DNA of 64,000 nt from Streptomyces sp. NBC_00569 (GTDB taxonomy: Bacteria > Actinomycetota > Actinomycetes > Streptomycetales > Streptomycetaceae), in the NCBI RefSeq assembly GCF_036345255.1, contig NZ_CP107783.1, forward strand, positions 1,674,001 to 1,738,000. Direction: 5' to 3'. The notes beneath the pieces were generated by a model. The model saw only the letters and a program-made list of their open reading frames with translations, ran no database searches and was not told the origin of the DNA. Position 1 is the first letter of the stretch. The number at the start of each line of letters is the position of its first letter. Shown here in pieces: positions 25,525-34,448 of this stretch. Both the position numbers and the translations under genes were made by a program.

Positions 25525-27204
25525 CTAGTCGCTCTCTTCAGTGCGGTTGAACTCACGTCCGGCGCCGGCGCCGTTGCCTGCCGCCTCGCGGTCCGCGGTC
25601 GTCTCGCGCGGCGGGTCGCTGTGCCGGCCGGCCGTTGCGAAGGCGGCAAGGCCGTCGAAGGACGCGGCCGGCGGCACGACCGCCACGGCTTCTTCCGTGC
25701 GCTCGGCACGCTCTGGCTGCGCCGACACACCATCGCGTCGGCTCCTGCGCCGGGGCAGGCCGCCGGGCGTGGTGTCTGCGGCGCCGACGGTCTCCGACGC
25801 GGCGACGACCGGGGCCGGTTCGGCGCTCGGCGCCGCGGCTGCGGCCGCAGCGGCGGGCTCGGGAACGGCGGCGGGCAGGGGACTGAAGTACTTGTGGGGG
25901 ACCACGACGACCACCGATGTACCGAGCCAGGGAGAGTCCGCGAAGGTGACCCGGATGCCGTAGCGACGTGCCAGGCGACCCACCACGCGCAGGCCCAGGC
26001 TCGCGTCCTCCGAGATGCCGCCGAGGCCGGGGCCCGGCGCGGATCCCGAGAGCGCCTGCTCCGCCTCGAGCTTCTTCTCCTCGCTCAGCCCCTTGCCCAC
26101 GTCCTGGATCTCGATGCCGACGCCGTTGGGCACCTCCTTGCCGGAGACGACCACCGGCTCGGCGGGCGGTGAGTAGCGGGCTGCGTTGTCGAGAAGCTGG
26201 GCAAGGATCAGTGTGAGGTGGTCCACCAGGCCGCCGTCGACACCGAGTTCGGGCAGCTGACGGACCTCGACGCGTTCGAAGTCCTTGATGCGTCCGATGC
26301 CGCCGCGAACGACACTCAGGAGTTTCTGCGGTTCCTGCCACTGCCGGCCGGGCCGGTCCGAGCCTCCGAGAACTCCGATGCTGGCGGCGAGACAGTCTGC
26401 GGGGCCAAGCCCTTGGTCCAGTTCCATGAGTCCTTGGGCGACGGCCGGCAGCCGGCCGTGTTCACCCTGCATCTCGTGCAGGCGCCCGCGCAGCATGCTC
26501 GTCAGGACGTGGATGCGGCTGCCGATGCTGATGACGGCCTGCTCGGCGGAGGTCGAGCGGTCGAGCTCTTCCTCCATGCCGATCAGCGCGGTCCTGAGAA
26601 CCTTGCGCAGCTCGGCCGCCAGCTCGGGCGTGGCATCCAGATCCTCTGTGGCGTCCGGCAGGATGTCGTCGATGGCGTCACCGGCACGCAGTCGCTTGAG
26701 CGCTCCGGGCAGATGTGTCACGGCAAGTTGTGCGACGGCGGCCTGCTGACGGGCGAGTTGCTCCTGCCGGTCTCCCGCTGCGGCGGCGAGCTGAACCTCA
26801 TAGGCCTTCGCGTCCTCGGAGCGCTGGGCCTCAAAGGACGCGGAGTGCTCGGCCAGTTGAGTTTCCAGGCCTGAGTACGCGGCCTTGAACTTCTCTTCCT
26901 GGCCTGCAACATGCTGTTCCCACTGCTTCCCGTGGTGGCTCAGCTGCTGCCGGTACTCGGCCTGCGCGGCGTGGAAGTCGGTGGTGGTACGGCGTAGCCG
27001 GTCCTGGCTGCGCACGAGGAGCCGCACGCAGACGGTGCTGGCCGCTGTGGCCGCCGCCCCGGCGAACGTCGCGGGTATCTGGAGCGTGTCGGGCCCCGCA
27101 ATTGCGTTGGCCACGGTGCCGGCTCCCAAGGCCAGCGGCATCAGCCACCAGGCCTTCAGGGCGACCGGCGCACGCGCCGCTGGGGACGGAGTGGCAGCTT
27201 CCAT
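25525..27204 (-). CDS. cvnA: CvnA: membrane sensor with a histidine-kinase-like ATPase domain
   Basis: The 559-residue protein has two N-terminal membrane segments (residues ~17-65) and a coiled-coil of ~120 residues rich in Gln, Glu and Ala. Next come a dimerisation-like helix region and a GHKL ATPase domain with N-box QLLDNAARYSPP, G1 box IQDVGKGLSEE and a G2-type SLGLRVVGRLA. A ~130-residue Ala/Pro/Glu-rich disordered tail ends it. No clear H-box is seen, as usual in CvnA. The second of two close ATGs (27204) is chosen because GAAGG lies six bases upstream. It is the first gene of the operon cvnA-B-C-D-P450. Confidence 0.88.
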   Translation of the reverse strand: MEAATPSPAARAPVALKAWWLMPLALGAGTVANAIAGPDTLQIPATFAGAAATAASTVCVRLLVRSQDRLRRTTTDFHAAQAEYRQQLSHHGKQWEQHVAGQEEKFKAAYSGLETQLAEHSASFEAQRSEDAKAYEVQLAAAAGDRQEQLARQQAAVAQLAVTHLPGALKRLRAGDAIDDILPDATEDLDATPELAAELRKVLRTALIGMEEELDRSTSAEQAVISIGSRIHVLTSMLRGRLHEMQGEHGRLPAVAQGLMELDQGLGPADCLAASIGVLGGSDRPGRQWQEPQKLLSVVRGGIGRIKDFERVEVRQLPELGVDGGLVDHLTLILAQLLDNAARYSPPAEPVVVSGKEVPNGVGIEIQDVGKGLSEEKKLEAEQALSGSAPGPGLGGISEDASLGLRVVGRLARRYGIRVTFADSPWLGTSVVVVVPHKYFSPLPAAVPEPAAAAAAAAPSAEPAPVVAASETVGAADTTPGGLPRRRSRRDGVSAQPERAERTEEAVAVVPPAASFDGLAAFATAGRHSDPPRETTADREAAGNGAGAGREFNRTEESD

Positions 27205-27444
27205 CTGCATCCTTCGAAAGCAACACGATCGAACAGGGGGTGGGGCGCTGCATGCGTGGGGGAACGCAGCGCGAGTCAACTGAGCGTGTCTACGTCAACT
27301 CGCAGCGCCGCAGGGGAGCTTATCGGTTAAGTGATCGAAAGGATCAACTCCCCTTCCCGTACTGGCGGGTATTCGACCACGCCCTGGCAGTGCTGACGTA
27401 TCGACAAATCTCTTCACTGACGCGCCAGTTGCGAAAGAATTCAA

Positions 27445-27458
27445 CGACCGAACGGTCG
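27445..27458. promoter_or_regulatory. Palindromic candidate operator between cvnA and the divergent P450 gene
   Basis: CGACCG AA CGGTCG is a perfect 14-bp palindrome of the kind bound by TetR-family repressors, ~90 bp before the P450 start at 27549. The same 344-bp gap (27205-27548) also has GCGAGT (27271-27276) facing ACTCGC (27298-27303) with two copies of GTCAACT. That second structure is nearer cvnA and may lie in its leader. No gene is present in the gap. Confidence 0.4.
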
Positions 27459-27548
27459 GATGTGATCAAGTCAGTGGGGTACACCGTGATCGCCGGGGGC
27501 ATGCATGTCACGCCCAGCCCACCGGAATGATCTCGAGGAGACGTACGG

Positions 27549-28967
27549 ATGACTCCCCTGTCGGGTCCCCCCACCGCGGCCCCCACCGCGCCCGGCCGCT
27601 TGCCCCTGATCGGCCACGCCCACCAGCTCGCCCGCCGCCCGCTGGACTTCATGGACTCCCTGCGCCGGCAGGGCAGTGTCGTACGGATCCTCCTCGGCCC
27701 CACCCCCGCCTACGTGGTCACCGACCCTGCCGTCACCCGGCAGGTACTGGTGACGGACGTCGACGCCTACGCCAAGGGCGGGAAAATCATCGATGCCCTG
27801 CGGGTCTTCTTCGGCGACGGACTCGCCACCATCGCCGACGGCGACCTGCACATGAAGCACCGGCGCCTGATGCAGCCGATGTTCAACAAGGCGCACATCG
27901 CGACACGCGGCGACGTCATGATCGAACACGTGAGGGCCGCGACAGACACCTGGACGCACGGGGTCGCACGCGACACCTACGACGACATGAACGACCTCAC
28001 CCTCTCGACCTTCCTCGTCGCCCTCTTCGGCTCGGGCCTGCCCGCCCACGTCGAGGAGGAGTTCACCAGCCTGATGCCGGCAATCATGCGCGGCACGATC
28101 CGGCAGACGATCCTGCCCGGCTGGATGACGAAACTGCCACTGCCCGCGAACCGCGCACACGAACAGCGCGTAGCGCGCCTGCGGGCCCTGATCGACCAGG
28201 CGATCGACCACCACCACGCGCAGTTGTCGGCCCCGGCACCAGCCGCCTCCGAAGCGCCGATCGGCTGCCCGGCGCACGAGCCGGCCGAACAGACCCCCGG
28301 AGGCGGGCTGTTCTCCACTCTCCTCACCGCTGACGATCCCGAGACCGGTCCGCTCTCGCACCAACAGCTCCAGGACGAAGCGATCACCCTGCTCACCGGC
28401 GCCATAGAAACCACCGGCACGACCCTCGCCTGGGCGCTCTACGAGATCAGCAGGAACCCAGAGATCGAGAAGCGCCTGCACGCGGAACTCGAGGCGGCCT
28501 GTGGCTCCCGGCCGCTCGCCCAGGAAGACATCACCGCCCTCCCCTACATGCGCAGCGTCCTGAAGGAGACGATGCGCATGTACGGCCCCGCCTGGCTGGT
28601 CACGCGAACCACCACGCGCCCGGTCACGCTGGACGGTCACCCGATACCCAAGGGCGCGGATGTCGTCTACAGCCCCTACATCCATCAACACGACCCCGAG
28701 GTCTACAACGACCCGAGCGCCTTCGACCCGGACCGCTGGGAACCCGAGCGCGCAAAAAGCCTCAACCGGTCCTCGTTCCTGGCCTTCGGCGATGGCCGCC
28801 GCAAGTGCATCGGCGAAGAGTTCGCCTGGACGGAACTCCTCATCATCCTCGCCACGGTGCTCCAACGCTGGCGGCTGACGCTCACCTCGGCTCCACCGCG
28901 CCCGCAAGCCATCGTGACGGTCAAGCCGGACAAGCTGTCGATGACGCCGCACGCGCGCACGGCGTAG
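27549..28967 (+). CDS. Cytochrome P450 (conventional, membrane-P450-like length)
   Basis: The 472-residue P450 has all hallmark motifs: I-helix TGAIETTGTT, K-helix KETMR (ExxR intact), FDPDRWEPER before the haem loop, and FGDGRRKCIGEEFA with the Cys ligand. Its length and proline-rich N-terminus (GRLPLIGHAHQLARRPLDFM) resemble terpene-oxidising actinomycete P450s such as the CYP170/CYP183 groups more than the short bacterial type. ATG 27549 follows GAGGAG. It is divergent from cvnA and 5 kb from the terpene synthase; oxidation of that terpene is a reasonable guess. A weak 7-bp hairpin (28970-29000) follows the stop. Confidence 0.87.
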   Translation: MTPLSGPPTAAPTAPGRLPLIGHAHQLARRPLDFMDSLRRQGSVVRILLGPTPAYVVTDPAVTRQVLVTDVDAYAKGGKIIDALRVFFGDGLATIADGDLHMKHRRLMQPMFNKAHIATRGDVMIEHVRAATDTWTHGVARDTYDDMNDLTLSTFLVALFGSGLPAHVEEEFTSLMPAIMRGTIRQTILPGWMTKLPLPANRAHEQRVARLRALIDQAIDHHHAQLSAPAPAASEAPIGCPAHEPAEQTPGGGLFSTLLTADDPETGPLSHQQLQDEAITLLTGAIETTGTTLAWALYEISRNPEIEKRLHAELEAACGSRPLAQEDITALPYMRSVLKETMRMYGPAWLVTRTTTRPVTLDGHPIPKGADVVYSPYIHQHDPEVYNDPSAFDPDRWEPERAKSLNRSSFLAFGDGRRKCIGEEFAWTELLIILATVLQRWRLTLTSAPPRPQAIVTVKPDKLSMTPHARTA

Positions 28968-29504
28968 TTGCGGCCTCTGCTGACAGAACCTATAGGCCGC
29001 CCTCTTCAAGCCCAGGCCCTATTCGCGGTGATGGCCTGCGTTGGGGCGTACTGGGCTATCAGCGGAGACCTGCCGTGGCATGGAGGGTGGCCGTCAGGTT
29101 GCAACGACCGCTCTGCTTGCGCCGGCCGTCCTCCTCATGCGGCTACAGCCCGGCAGCCTGCCACTCGGCGTTCCAGCGACTCGGGCAGGGAGGTGGACGC
29201 AGGAACGCGCTGTCCTGGTCGGCCGGTGCGCAGCAGAGCGAAAACCTCGCATGCCAGCATCCGTGAACACGTTGGTTCCAGCTTGTTCTCACTGGTCGTC
29301 GCGCACCGGGTCACGACGCGGTTCACGCGTCCGGCAGGGCCGGGTTGCCACATGGTCCGGTGGCGTGCCAGGCATCTGGCCGTTGCATACCTATGCCGGC
29401 CTCCACAGCCCTGCGCACGCCCGGACCGTGCCCGCGCCACCCAGACAACAGCGGGACGCTGTTCGGCGGCTCAGACAGCTGCGGGCGTCACCGGAGATGC
29501 CCAG

Positions 29505-29750
29505 GGGCTGCTTCTCGTTCCTGCACTGCGCGGGCGGGCCCGCCGACATCCCACGCTGGTTGCACGAAGCCGCTTCGACGGACAGCTCGACGGGGCTGCG
29601 CAAGCACCTGCGCAGCACGCTCCCGCTCCTCTCCCCCACACTCCTCGTCGCCTCCGTCGTCGGTGTCCTCAACACCCTTCAGGCCTTCGAGCAGCCCTAC
29701 GTCCTCACCGACGGTGAGCCGGGCGAGGCGACCCGGACAGCGGTGATGGC
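29505..29750 (+). pseudogene. Remnant of a sugar ABC-transporter permease (MalF-type)
   Basis: One frame encodes IPRWLHEAASTDSSTG, then LRSTLPLLSPTLLVASVVGV, then LQAFEQPYVLTDGEPGEATR. This matches the EAA loop and next helix of binding-protein-dependent sugar permeases (consensus EAAxxDG...LPLLSP). Only ~80 residues remain, without a start or the other helices. The stretch before it (28968-29504) has no recognisable gene. It is a deletion scar. Confidence 0.55.
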
Positions 29751-29793
29751 GGGATCAGGTCGTCGGCCTGAAGGCCTGAGCAACCGCGCAGGG

Positions 29794-30291
29794 TCACTTG
29801 GCGTCCTGAAGGGCGGCCTGCCAGACAGGGCTGTCGACGTAGTGGTTGTCGTACAGCTCCGAAGAGTTCTTGATCTCCTCGAAACCGGCCTCGCCGCGCA
29901 TCACACGGCCCAGCAGGCGCAGGTAGTCGAAGCGCGGCATACCCGGGCTGAAGACGAACAGCACATCCGCCTCGCGGCCCGGCGCCGCGGCGAAGGCGTG
30001 CGGGGTGTGCGGCGGCACCAGCAGGAAGTCGCCCTTCTCCAAAACCTTGACCTCGTCATCGATCAGCACCCGCAGGGCGCCGTCCAAGACGAAGAACAGC
30101 TCGGACGCCTTGGTGTGAAAGTGCGCGGGAGCACCGACCGTGCCCTTCGCGAACGTGGAGCGGTAGCTGGTGAGGCCACTGCCGTCCGTGCCGTAGTCCG
30201 CGAGCAGCGTCATCACGCTGCTGGGGTCAGCGGTGGTCTCGGCGGTGGCGGCACGGGTGAGGACGGCCTGGGGTGCGGTCTGCGCGTTCAT
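29794..30291 (-). CDS. Single-domain cupin protein
   Basis: The 165-residue protein carries cupin motif 1 (PAHFHTKASELFFVLDGAL, with metal-binding HxH and Glu) and motif 2 (GDFLLVPPHTPHAF, with the last His). It belongs to the cupin-2 group of small metal-binding proteins that include oxidases, isomerases and stress proteins; the substrate is unknown. ATG 30291 follows AGGAA. The promoter region is AT-richer than its surroundings and has repeated TTCATG elements (next entry), so it is probably regulated separately. Confidence 0.85.
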   Translation of the reverse strand: MNAQTAPQAVLTRAATAETTADPSSVMTLLADYGTDGSGLTSYRSTFAKGTVGAPAHFHTKASELFFVLDGALRVLIDDEVKVLEKGDFLLVPPHTPHAFAAAPGREADVLFVFSPGMPRFDYLRLLGRVMRGEAGFEEIKNSSELYDNHYVDSPVWQAALQDAK

Positions 30292-30372
30292 AATGGCTTG
30301 TTCCTGCCTGTGAGCTGCGGCTTCGGGTTCTCCCGGCGCCTTGTGAACACCACTCTATGAATTAGATAGACC

Positions 30373-30428
30373 TTCCATGAGGTGCATTTCATGGCCCAGT
30401 TCATGGGTCAATTTGACGGGCATTCATG
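30373..30428. promoter_or_regulatory. Cluster of TTCATG direct repeats upstream of the cupin gene
   Basis: TTCCATG (30373), TTCATGG (30388-30394), TTCATGG (30400-30406) and TTCATG (30423-30428) occur with spacings near 12 and 23 bases, about one and two helical turns. They lie in an unusually AT-rich stretch starting ~80 bp upstream of the cupin start. This looks like a multi-site operator for a regulator binding one DNA face; the regulator is unknown. Confidence 0.35.
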
Positions 30429-30677
30429 CGCGGGGCAGTGCTCACCGGACGTTTCTCCCTCGCCGGTCGACACCGGCGTGTCCGTGGCCGCACTCTCCTG
30501 CCGGGGCACCGCGTCGCTGATGGCCTGGTGCGACAGGTACCTGCGGATCGGGTCGATGGTGAACAGGGCCAGCACGGTGGGCATGGTCTGCCAAGTGACG
30601 GCACGGACCCCGCCGTCAAGGTCGTCGACTGCCCTCCGGCGGGCGGGCCGCACGGCTCGGGGTGATCCTGGTGGCAT
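30408..30677 (-). other. Doubtful small open frame, possibly a gene remnant
   Basis: The frame encodes up to 89 residues, including TWQTMPTVLALFTIDPIRRY and LSHQAISDAV, which read more like protein than the usual GC-rich antisense. There is no ribosome-binding site, no family recognised, and it runs head-on into the FUSC gene start. It may be the tail of a deleted gene between the cupin and transporter genes. Confidence 0.2.
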
Positions 30678-32880
30678 GGGTGGTACCGGTGGCGTTCCCC
30701 GGGTCCGGCTGCCCGTCGCCTACCGGGCGGCGGCCCGCCGCTCCGCGCGGGTCACCGTGGCCGCCGGCGCCGGGTTCTACCTGTTCCTGTACGGCTTCGG
30801 CTCGACCGAAGCGGCGACCTACGCCCTGTTCGCCGCGGTGTCGCTCGCGGGACTGTCACACATCCCCGGGACGGGCCGGCAGCGTGCCGCCGTGGTGGCG
30901 CGACTGCTGCCGGTCAGCATGGTGCTGATCACCGTCGGCACCTACCTGTCGGTGCAGACCTGGACCGCGACGGTGGGGATGCTGGTGATCGGCTTCGCGC
31001 TGGCCTTCTCCGCGGTGGGCGGCCCACGCCCGGCGGGGGCCGCGCCCGGGCTCCAGCTGATGTACATCCTGCCGTCGTTCCCGCCCTACGACCCCGGCTC
31101 ACTCGGCGCCCGGCTGGCCGGAGCCTCGGTGGGCATCGTGCTCCTCGTGCTCGCAGAGATGTTCTTGCTGCCGGATCCGCCCACCGTCCCCTACCGGGAG
31201 CTGGCCGCGCGGGCCGCCGACTGCGCCCGGCGGTGTGCCGAGGAGCTGACCGCGCCGCCGTACGCGGTCACCGCCCGGACAGCGCAGGAGGCCCAGGTCG
31301 CCAGTACCTCACTGCGGTCCTCGCAGGTACCGGAAGCCGAACGGCCGGCCGGGCCGAGCGTGCGGGCCCGGGGCCTGGCCCACACCGGCCTGGCCACTCG
31401 CACCCTGCTGGCACGGCTGACCACTCCCCCGCAGCCGGATCCCGGGCCGGCCGAGTCCGATGTCTGGCTGGTCGTACCGCGCGCGGTACGGGACACGGCC
31501 CGCGAGACGGCCGACCGCCTGCGGGGCCGGGCTACCGCCGCCGATGACGCGCACGCCGAGCTGCTGCGGGCCCGTACCGCCTTGGCCGCCGGCGCGGAGG
31601 CGGACGCCTCGCCGGCCGCGCTGCGCCGGCACGCGGCGGTGCTGGAGCTCGCGGACGCCGCACTGGCGATGTCCACGGCAGCCGCCATCGCCGTACGGGG
31701 CCGGGCTGGCGCGGCACAGGCGGGCCCGGGCCGGTTCTGGTACGCCCGGATGAACACGCCGCAACTGTGGTGGCGGCGGATGGTGGGACACGCGAGCAGC
31801 CGGTCAGTGTTCTTCCAGAACGCGGTACGGATCAGCCTGGCCCTCGCCGCGGCCCGCGTGATCGCGGGGGTGGACACGCTGCCGCACGGCTTCTGGGTGC
31901 TGCTGGCAACCCTGACCCTGACCCGGACCACCGTGCGGGAGACCCGGTCGACGGTACGGGTGGCGCTGACCGGGACTCTGATCGGCGCGCTGATCGTGGC
32001 CGGGCTGTTCACGCTCGTCGGGACGAATATCGCCGTGTACGCGGGCGTGCTGCCACCCCTGATGCTGATCACGTTCACGCTGGGGCCGGTCAAGGGCATC
32101 GGCTGGGCCCAGGCGATGTTCACGCTGGTGGTCGCCCTGGCGTTCGCACAGCTGGCGCCCGCGACCTGGCAGCTTGCCGAGTTCCGGCTGCTGAACGTAC
32201 TGACCGGCAGCGCGATCGGCGCCGTCTTCGGGCTGCTCGCCTGGCCGCGAGGTGCCCACGACGAGCTGCGGCGGTCGATGGCGGTACTGCTGCGCGGTGC
32301 GGCCGAGAACGTGGTGGCGACCACGGCCCAGCTGACCGCGGGCGGGGTGCGGGCGCCGGTGACCGCCGCGCCGGGACACCGCTCGCTGCTGCACTCGCTG
32401 GGCATGGCCGAGGCAGCGTACGCGCAGTTCCAGAGCGAGCCGAAGAACCTGGCCGCCGCCCGCCCCGGCCAGGATGCACGAGGCTCAACAGGCCCCCATG
32501 AACCCCCCGGCCAGGACGGCCCCCAGGACTGGCAGGCAACCCTGATGGCCGCCCACCACACCCTGTGGGGAGCCGACCGGCTGCTGGTCCCGCCCGAGCG
32601 GACCTTCGCACCGCCCCTGGAGCTGGAGCCGACAGCGGCAGTGTCCCGCCTCGGAGACCGCGTCGCAGGGCGGATGCTACTGGTGTCGGCCCGGCTCGAT
32701 CCGTGCGTCGACAACCCGCACGCCCCCGTGCCACTGCGAGACCCCGACTTCGACGGCTTCGCGGTGGAGCCACCGGGCGCGCCGCGGGTGTACTACGCGG
32801 CCGTCTCGTGGCTGGACGCGCTGATGACGGACCTGGAGCGGATCACCGGCGAGGCCGAATCCGTGTCCCGCGGCCGCTGA
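30676..32880 (+). CDS. FUSC-family membrane transporter (aromatic-acid exporter-like)
   Basis: The 734-residue protein has two blocks of about five to six membrane helices: residues ~30-165 (VTVAAGAGFYLFLYGFGS through VLLVLAEMFLLP) and ~370-540 (VFFQNAVRISLALAAARVI, PHGFWVLLATLTLTRTTVRE). They are separated by a ~200-residue Ala/Arg-rich cytoplasmic helical region and followed by a ~190-residue tail. The segment PHGFWVLLATLTL followed by an R-T-x-x-R-x-T loop is the fusaric acid resistance/YccS signature. Such proteins export aromatic acids or relieve membrane stress. The start is uncertain: ATG 30676 has a weak site, and the upstream in-frame extension looks non-coding. Confidence 0.8.
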   Translation: MGGTGGVPRVRLPVAYRAAARRSARVTVAAGAGFYLFLYGFGSTEAATYALFAAVSLAGLSHIPGTGRQRAAVVARLLPVSMVLITVGTYLSVQTWTATVGMLVIGFALAFSAVGGPRPAGAAPGLQLMYILPSFPPYDPGSLGARLAGASVGIVLLVLAEMFLLPDPPTVPYRELAARAADCARRCAEELTAPPYAVTARTAQEAQVASTSLRSSQVPEAERPAGPSVRARGLAHTGLATRTLLARLTTPPQPDPGPAESDVWLVVPRAVRDTARETADRLRGRATAADDAHAELLRARTALAAGAEADASPAALRRHAAVLELADAALAMSTAAAIAVRGRAGAAQAGPGRFWYARMNTPQLWWRRMVGHASSRSVFFQNAVRISLALAAARVIAGVDTLPHGFWVLLATLTLTRTTVRETRSTVRVALTGTLIGALIVAGLFTLVGTNIAVYAGVLPPLMLITFTLGPVKGIGWAQAMFTLVVALAFAQLAPATWQLAEFRLLNVLTGSAIGAVFGLLAWPRGAHDELRRSMAVLLRGAAENVVATTAQLTAGGVRAPVTAAPGHRSLLHSLGMAEAAYAQFQSEPKNLAAARPGQDARGSTGPHEPPGQDGPQDWQATLMAAHHTLWGADRLLVPPERTFAPPLELEPTAAVSRLGDRVAGRMLLVSARLDPCVDNPHAPVPLRDPDFDGFAVEPPGAPRVYYAAVSWLDALMTDLERITGEAESVSRGR

Positions 32881-33078
32881 AGCGAGTCGCAGAAGGCCGT
32901 GAACCGGGCGGTCGAGGCGCGGCGCCGACGGAGGCAGTGCGGCGCGGGGCACGGCGCGTGCGGTGACGTCGGCGGCGTACGCGTCGGTCATCCATCCGTC
33001 CTGGCGCAACTCGGCATAAGTGGGCGAAGGATGCGCGGTCTCCAGGTCGCAGCCGGGTCGCGCGACGGCGCCCGACTC

Positions 33079-33104
33079 TTGACTTGCTCCTCGGGCTGAA
33101 GCCC
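33079..33104 (+). repeat. Orphan IS200/IS605-type terminal sequence
   Basis: This 26-base stretch matches 24 of 26 positions of the end of the IS200/IS605 element at 54245-54270 and contains the hairpin GGGC-TGAA-GCCC. No transposase gene is nearby. It is a solo end left after excision or partial deletion. The rest of 32881-33490 has no convincing gene. Confidence 0.5.
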
Positions 33105-33490
33105 TGCCATCCGGGAGTTGCTGGCGCAGCAGTCCGTGTGCGGTCCGGGCGACGACTGTCACGTGGGCGGCATTCATACCCGAGTGCGGCGCCGCCGCGG
33201 CGTGAGCGGCCTCGCCGTGGCAGGTCAACTCGAGGCGCCGGGAGGCCCGGGAGCTGCTGCCGATCTCGTCGCACCGAGAGGGTGCGCCATCATCGCAACT
33301 TGCTCGTCGTCGAACGCGCCGCCGCGCAGCAGGTGCACCTTGCCGCCGCCCTCCTCTGGGCGCGGGCCGGCGCCGACAGCGCGATCCACGAACAGCGGCA
33401 CTCATTCTGCCCCGTAACGGATGCATCGCTCGGCGGGTCCAACGCTGACGTGGCGTCGGCGAGTGCGGCAGGCAGAGCGGATGCCCGCCG

Positions 33491-34261
33491 TCACACGGTG
33501 GCGGCGACTCCCGCCGTGGTCTCCACTTCGAGCAGCGAAGCGCTGTGCCGCTCGGCCTCGAAAGCGGCATGGCCGCCGCGCAGGCCGAACAGCCGCTTGC
33601 TGAGCAGGATGTACAGCACGGCGAGCACGTTGACGGTCAGGGTGGCGATCTTCACCCAGCTGACCTTCTCGGTGAGTTCGTAGATCTCCAGGGGCAGGAA
33701 GGCAGCTGTCGCCACCACGGTCAGGTACTCAGCCCAGCGCCTGGCCCGCCAGAGGCCGACACCCTCGACGATCTCGATCAGTGCGTAGACCAGCAGCGCC
33801 ACGGCGACGATGACCAGTGTGGAGTGCTTGTAGTCGAACGTCTTCTGGATGGTGTCCACGACCGGCGAGTGGTCCAGGTCGTAGTGGAAGTGCCGGAAGA
33901 CCGGGCGGAAGACGTCGAGGTACTCGTCGAAGAACTGCCGGACCGAGTTTTGACTGTTACTGAACTTCCAGACCGCGATCGCCACCAGCACGATGAAGAC
34001 TCCGCGCACTGCCCGTTCGACCGCGAGGAAGCGCAGGATGAACAGGTCTCTCAGCGCCTTTCCGCGCGGCACCAGAGGCGCGTCTTCCGCAGGGCCCGAA
34101 CCGTGCGGCGCGCCGAGCGCGAAGTCCCCGCAGCGCAGACAGCGCCAGGCTTCACCCAGCCCGGTGTCGGCCCGCAGCCGCTCGCGCAGCCCCTGCTCCT
34201 GAGGCGCATAGGTGAGGTGACCACGGCGCGCACAGGTCCGCCGGTCCCAGTCGATCTTCAT
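33491..34261 (-). CDS. DUF2127-family membrane protein
   Basis: The 256-residue protein begins MKIDWDRRTCARRGHLTYAP, with a short Cys-containing domain (two CxxC-like pairs, RTCARRG and CLRCGDFA). Four membrane segments follow (FIVLVAIAVWKF, LVIVAVALLVYALIEIV, LTVVATAAFLPLEIYEL, TLTVNVLAVLYILLSKR). The phrase YALIEIVEGVGLWRARRWAEYL is diagnostic of DUF2127. ATG 34261 has AGGAAGG upstream; an upstream in-frame start is unsupported. Function is unknown; the Cys-rich N-terminus may bind metal. Confidence 0.82.
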   Translation of the reverse strand: MKIDWDRRTCARRGHLTYAPQEQGLRERLRADTGLGEAWRCLRCGDFALGAPHGSGPAEDAPLVPRGKALRDLFILRFLAVERAVRGVFIVLVAIAVWKFSNSQNSVRQFFDEYLDVFRPVFRHFHYDLDHSPVVDTIQKTFDYKHSTLVIVAVALLVYALIEIVEGVGLWRARRWAEYLTVVATAAFLPLEIYELTEKVSWVKIATLTVNVLAVLYILLSKRLFGLRGGHAAFEAERHSASLLEVETTAGVAATV

Positions 34262-34448
34262 CGCCTTCCTCTCTGTGGCGCCCCGGCCTCCTGAGCACGA
34301 TCGCATCAGCGGAGACTCCAACGGCCATCACTCTGGTTCCCGCCGCGGGTGGTCAACCCGGAGGGTGACATCCAAAGCCGCAGGCCGGCGACTACGCAGT
34401 CTGCGCCGCGCGATACCGCTGGATGAACCTCATTCGTATCCGGGCCGG

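Noticed and set aside
28968..29504. Possible gene after the second P450
   Set aside because: Several overlapping frames of 100-250 codons exist on both strands, none with a ribosome-binding site or recognisable motif.
32881..33490. Possible small genes between FUSC and DUF2127
   Set aside because: All frames are short or low-complexity; only the IS200/IS605-type end at 33079-33104 is supported.
32677..33570. Minus-strand open frame of ~297 codons after the FUSC gene
   Set aside because: It runs antisense through the FUSC C-terminus, is Arg/Ala/Pro-rich, and lacks a ribosome-binding site or domain.
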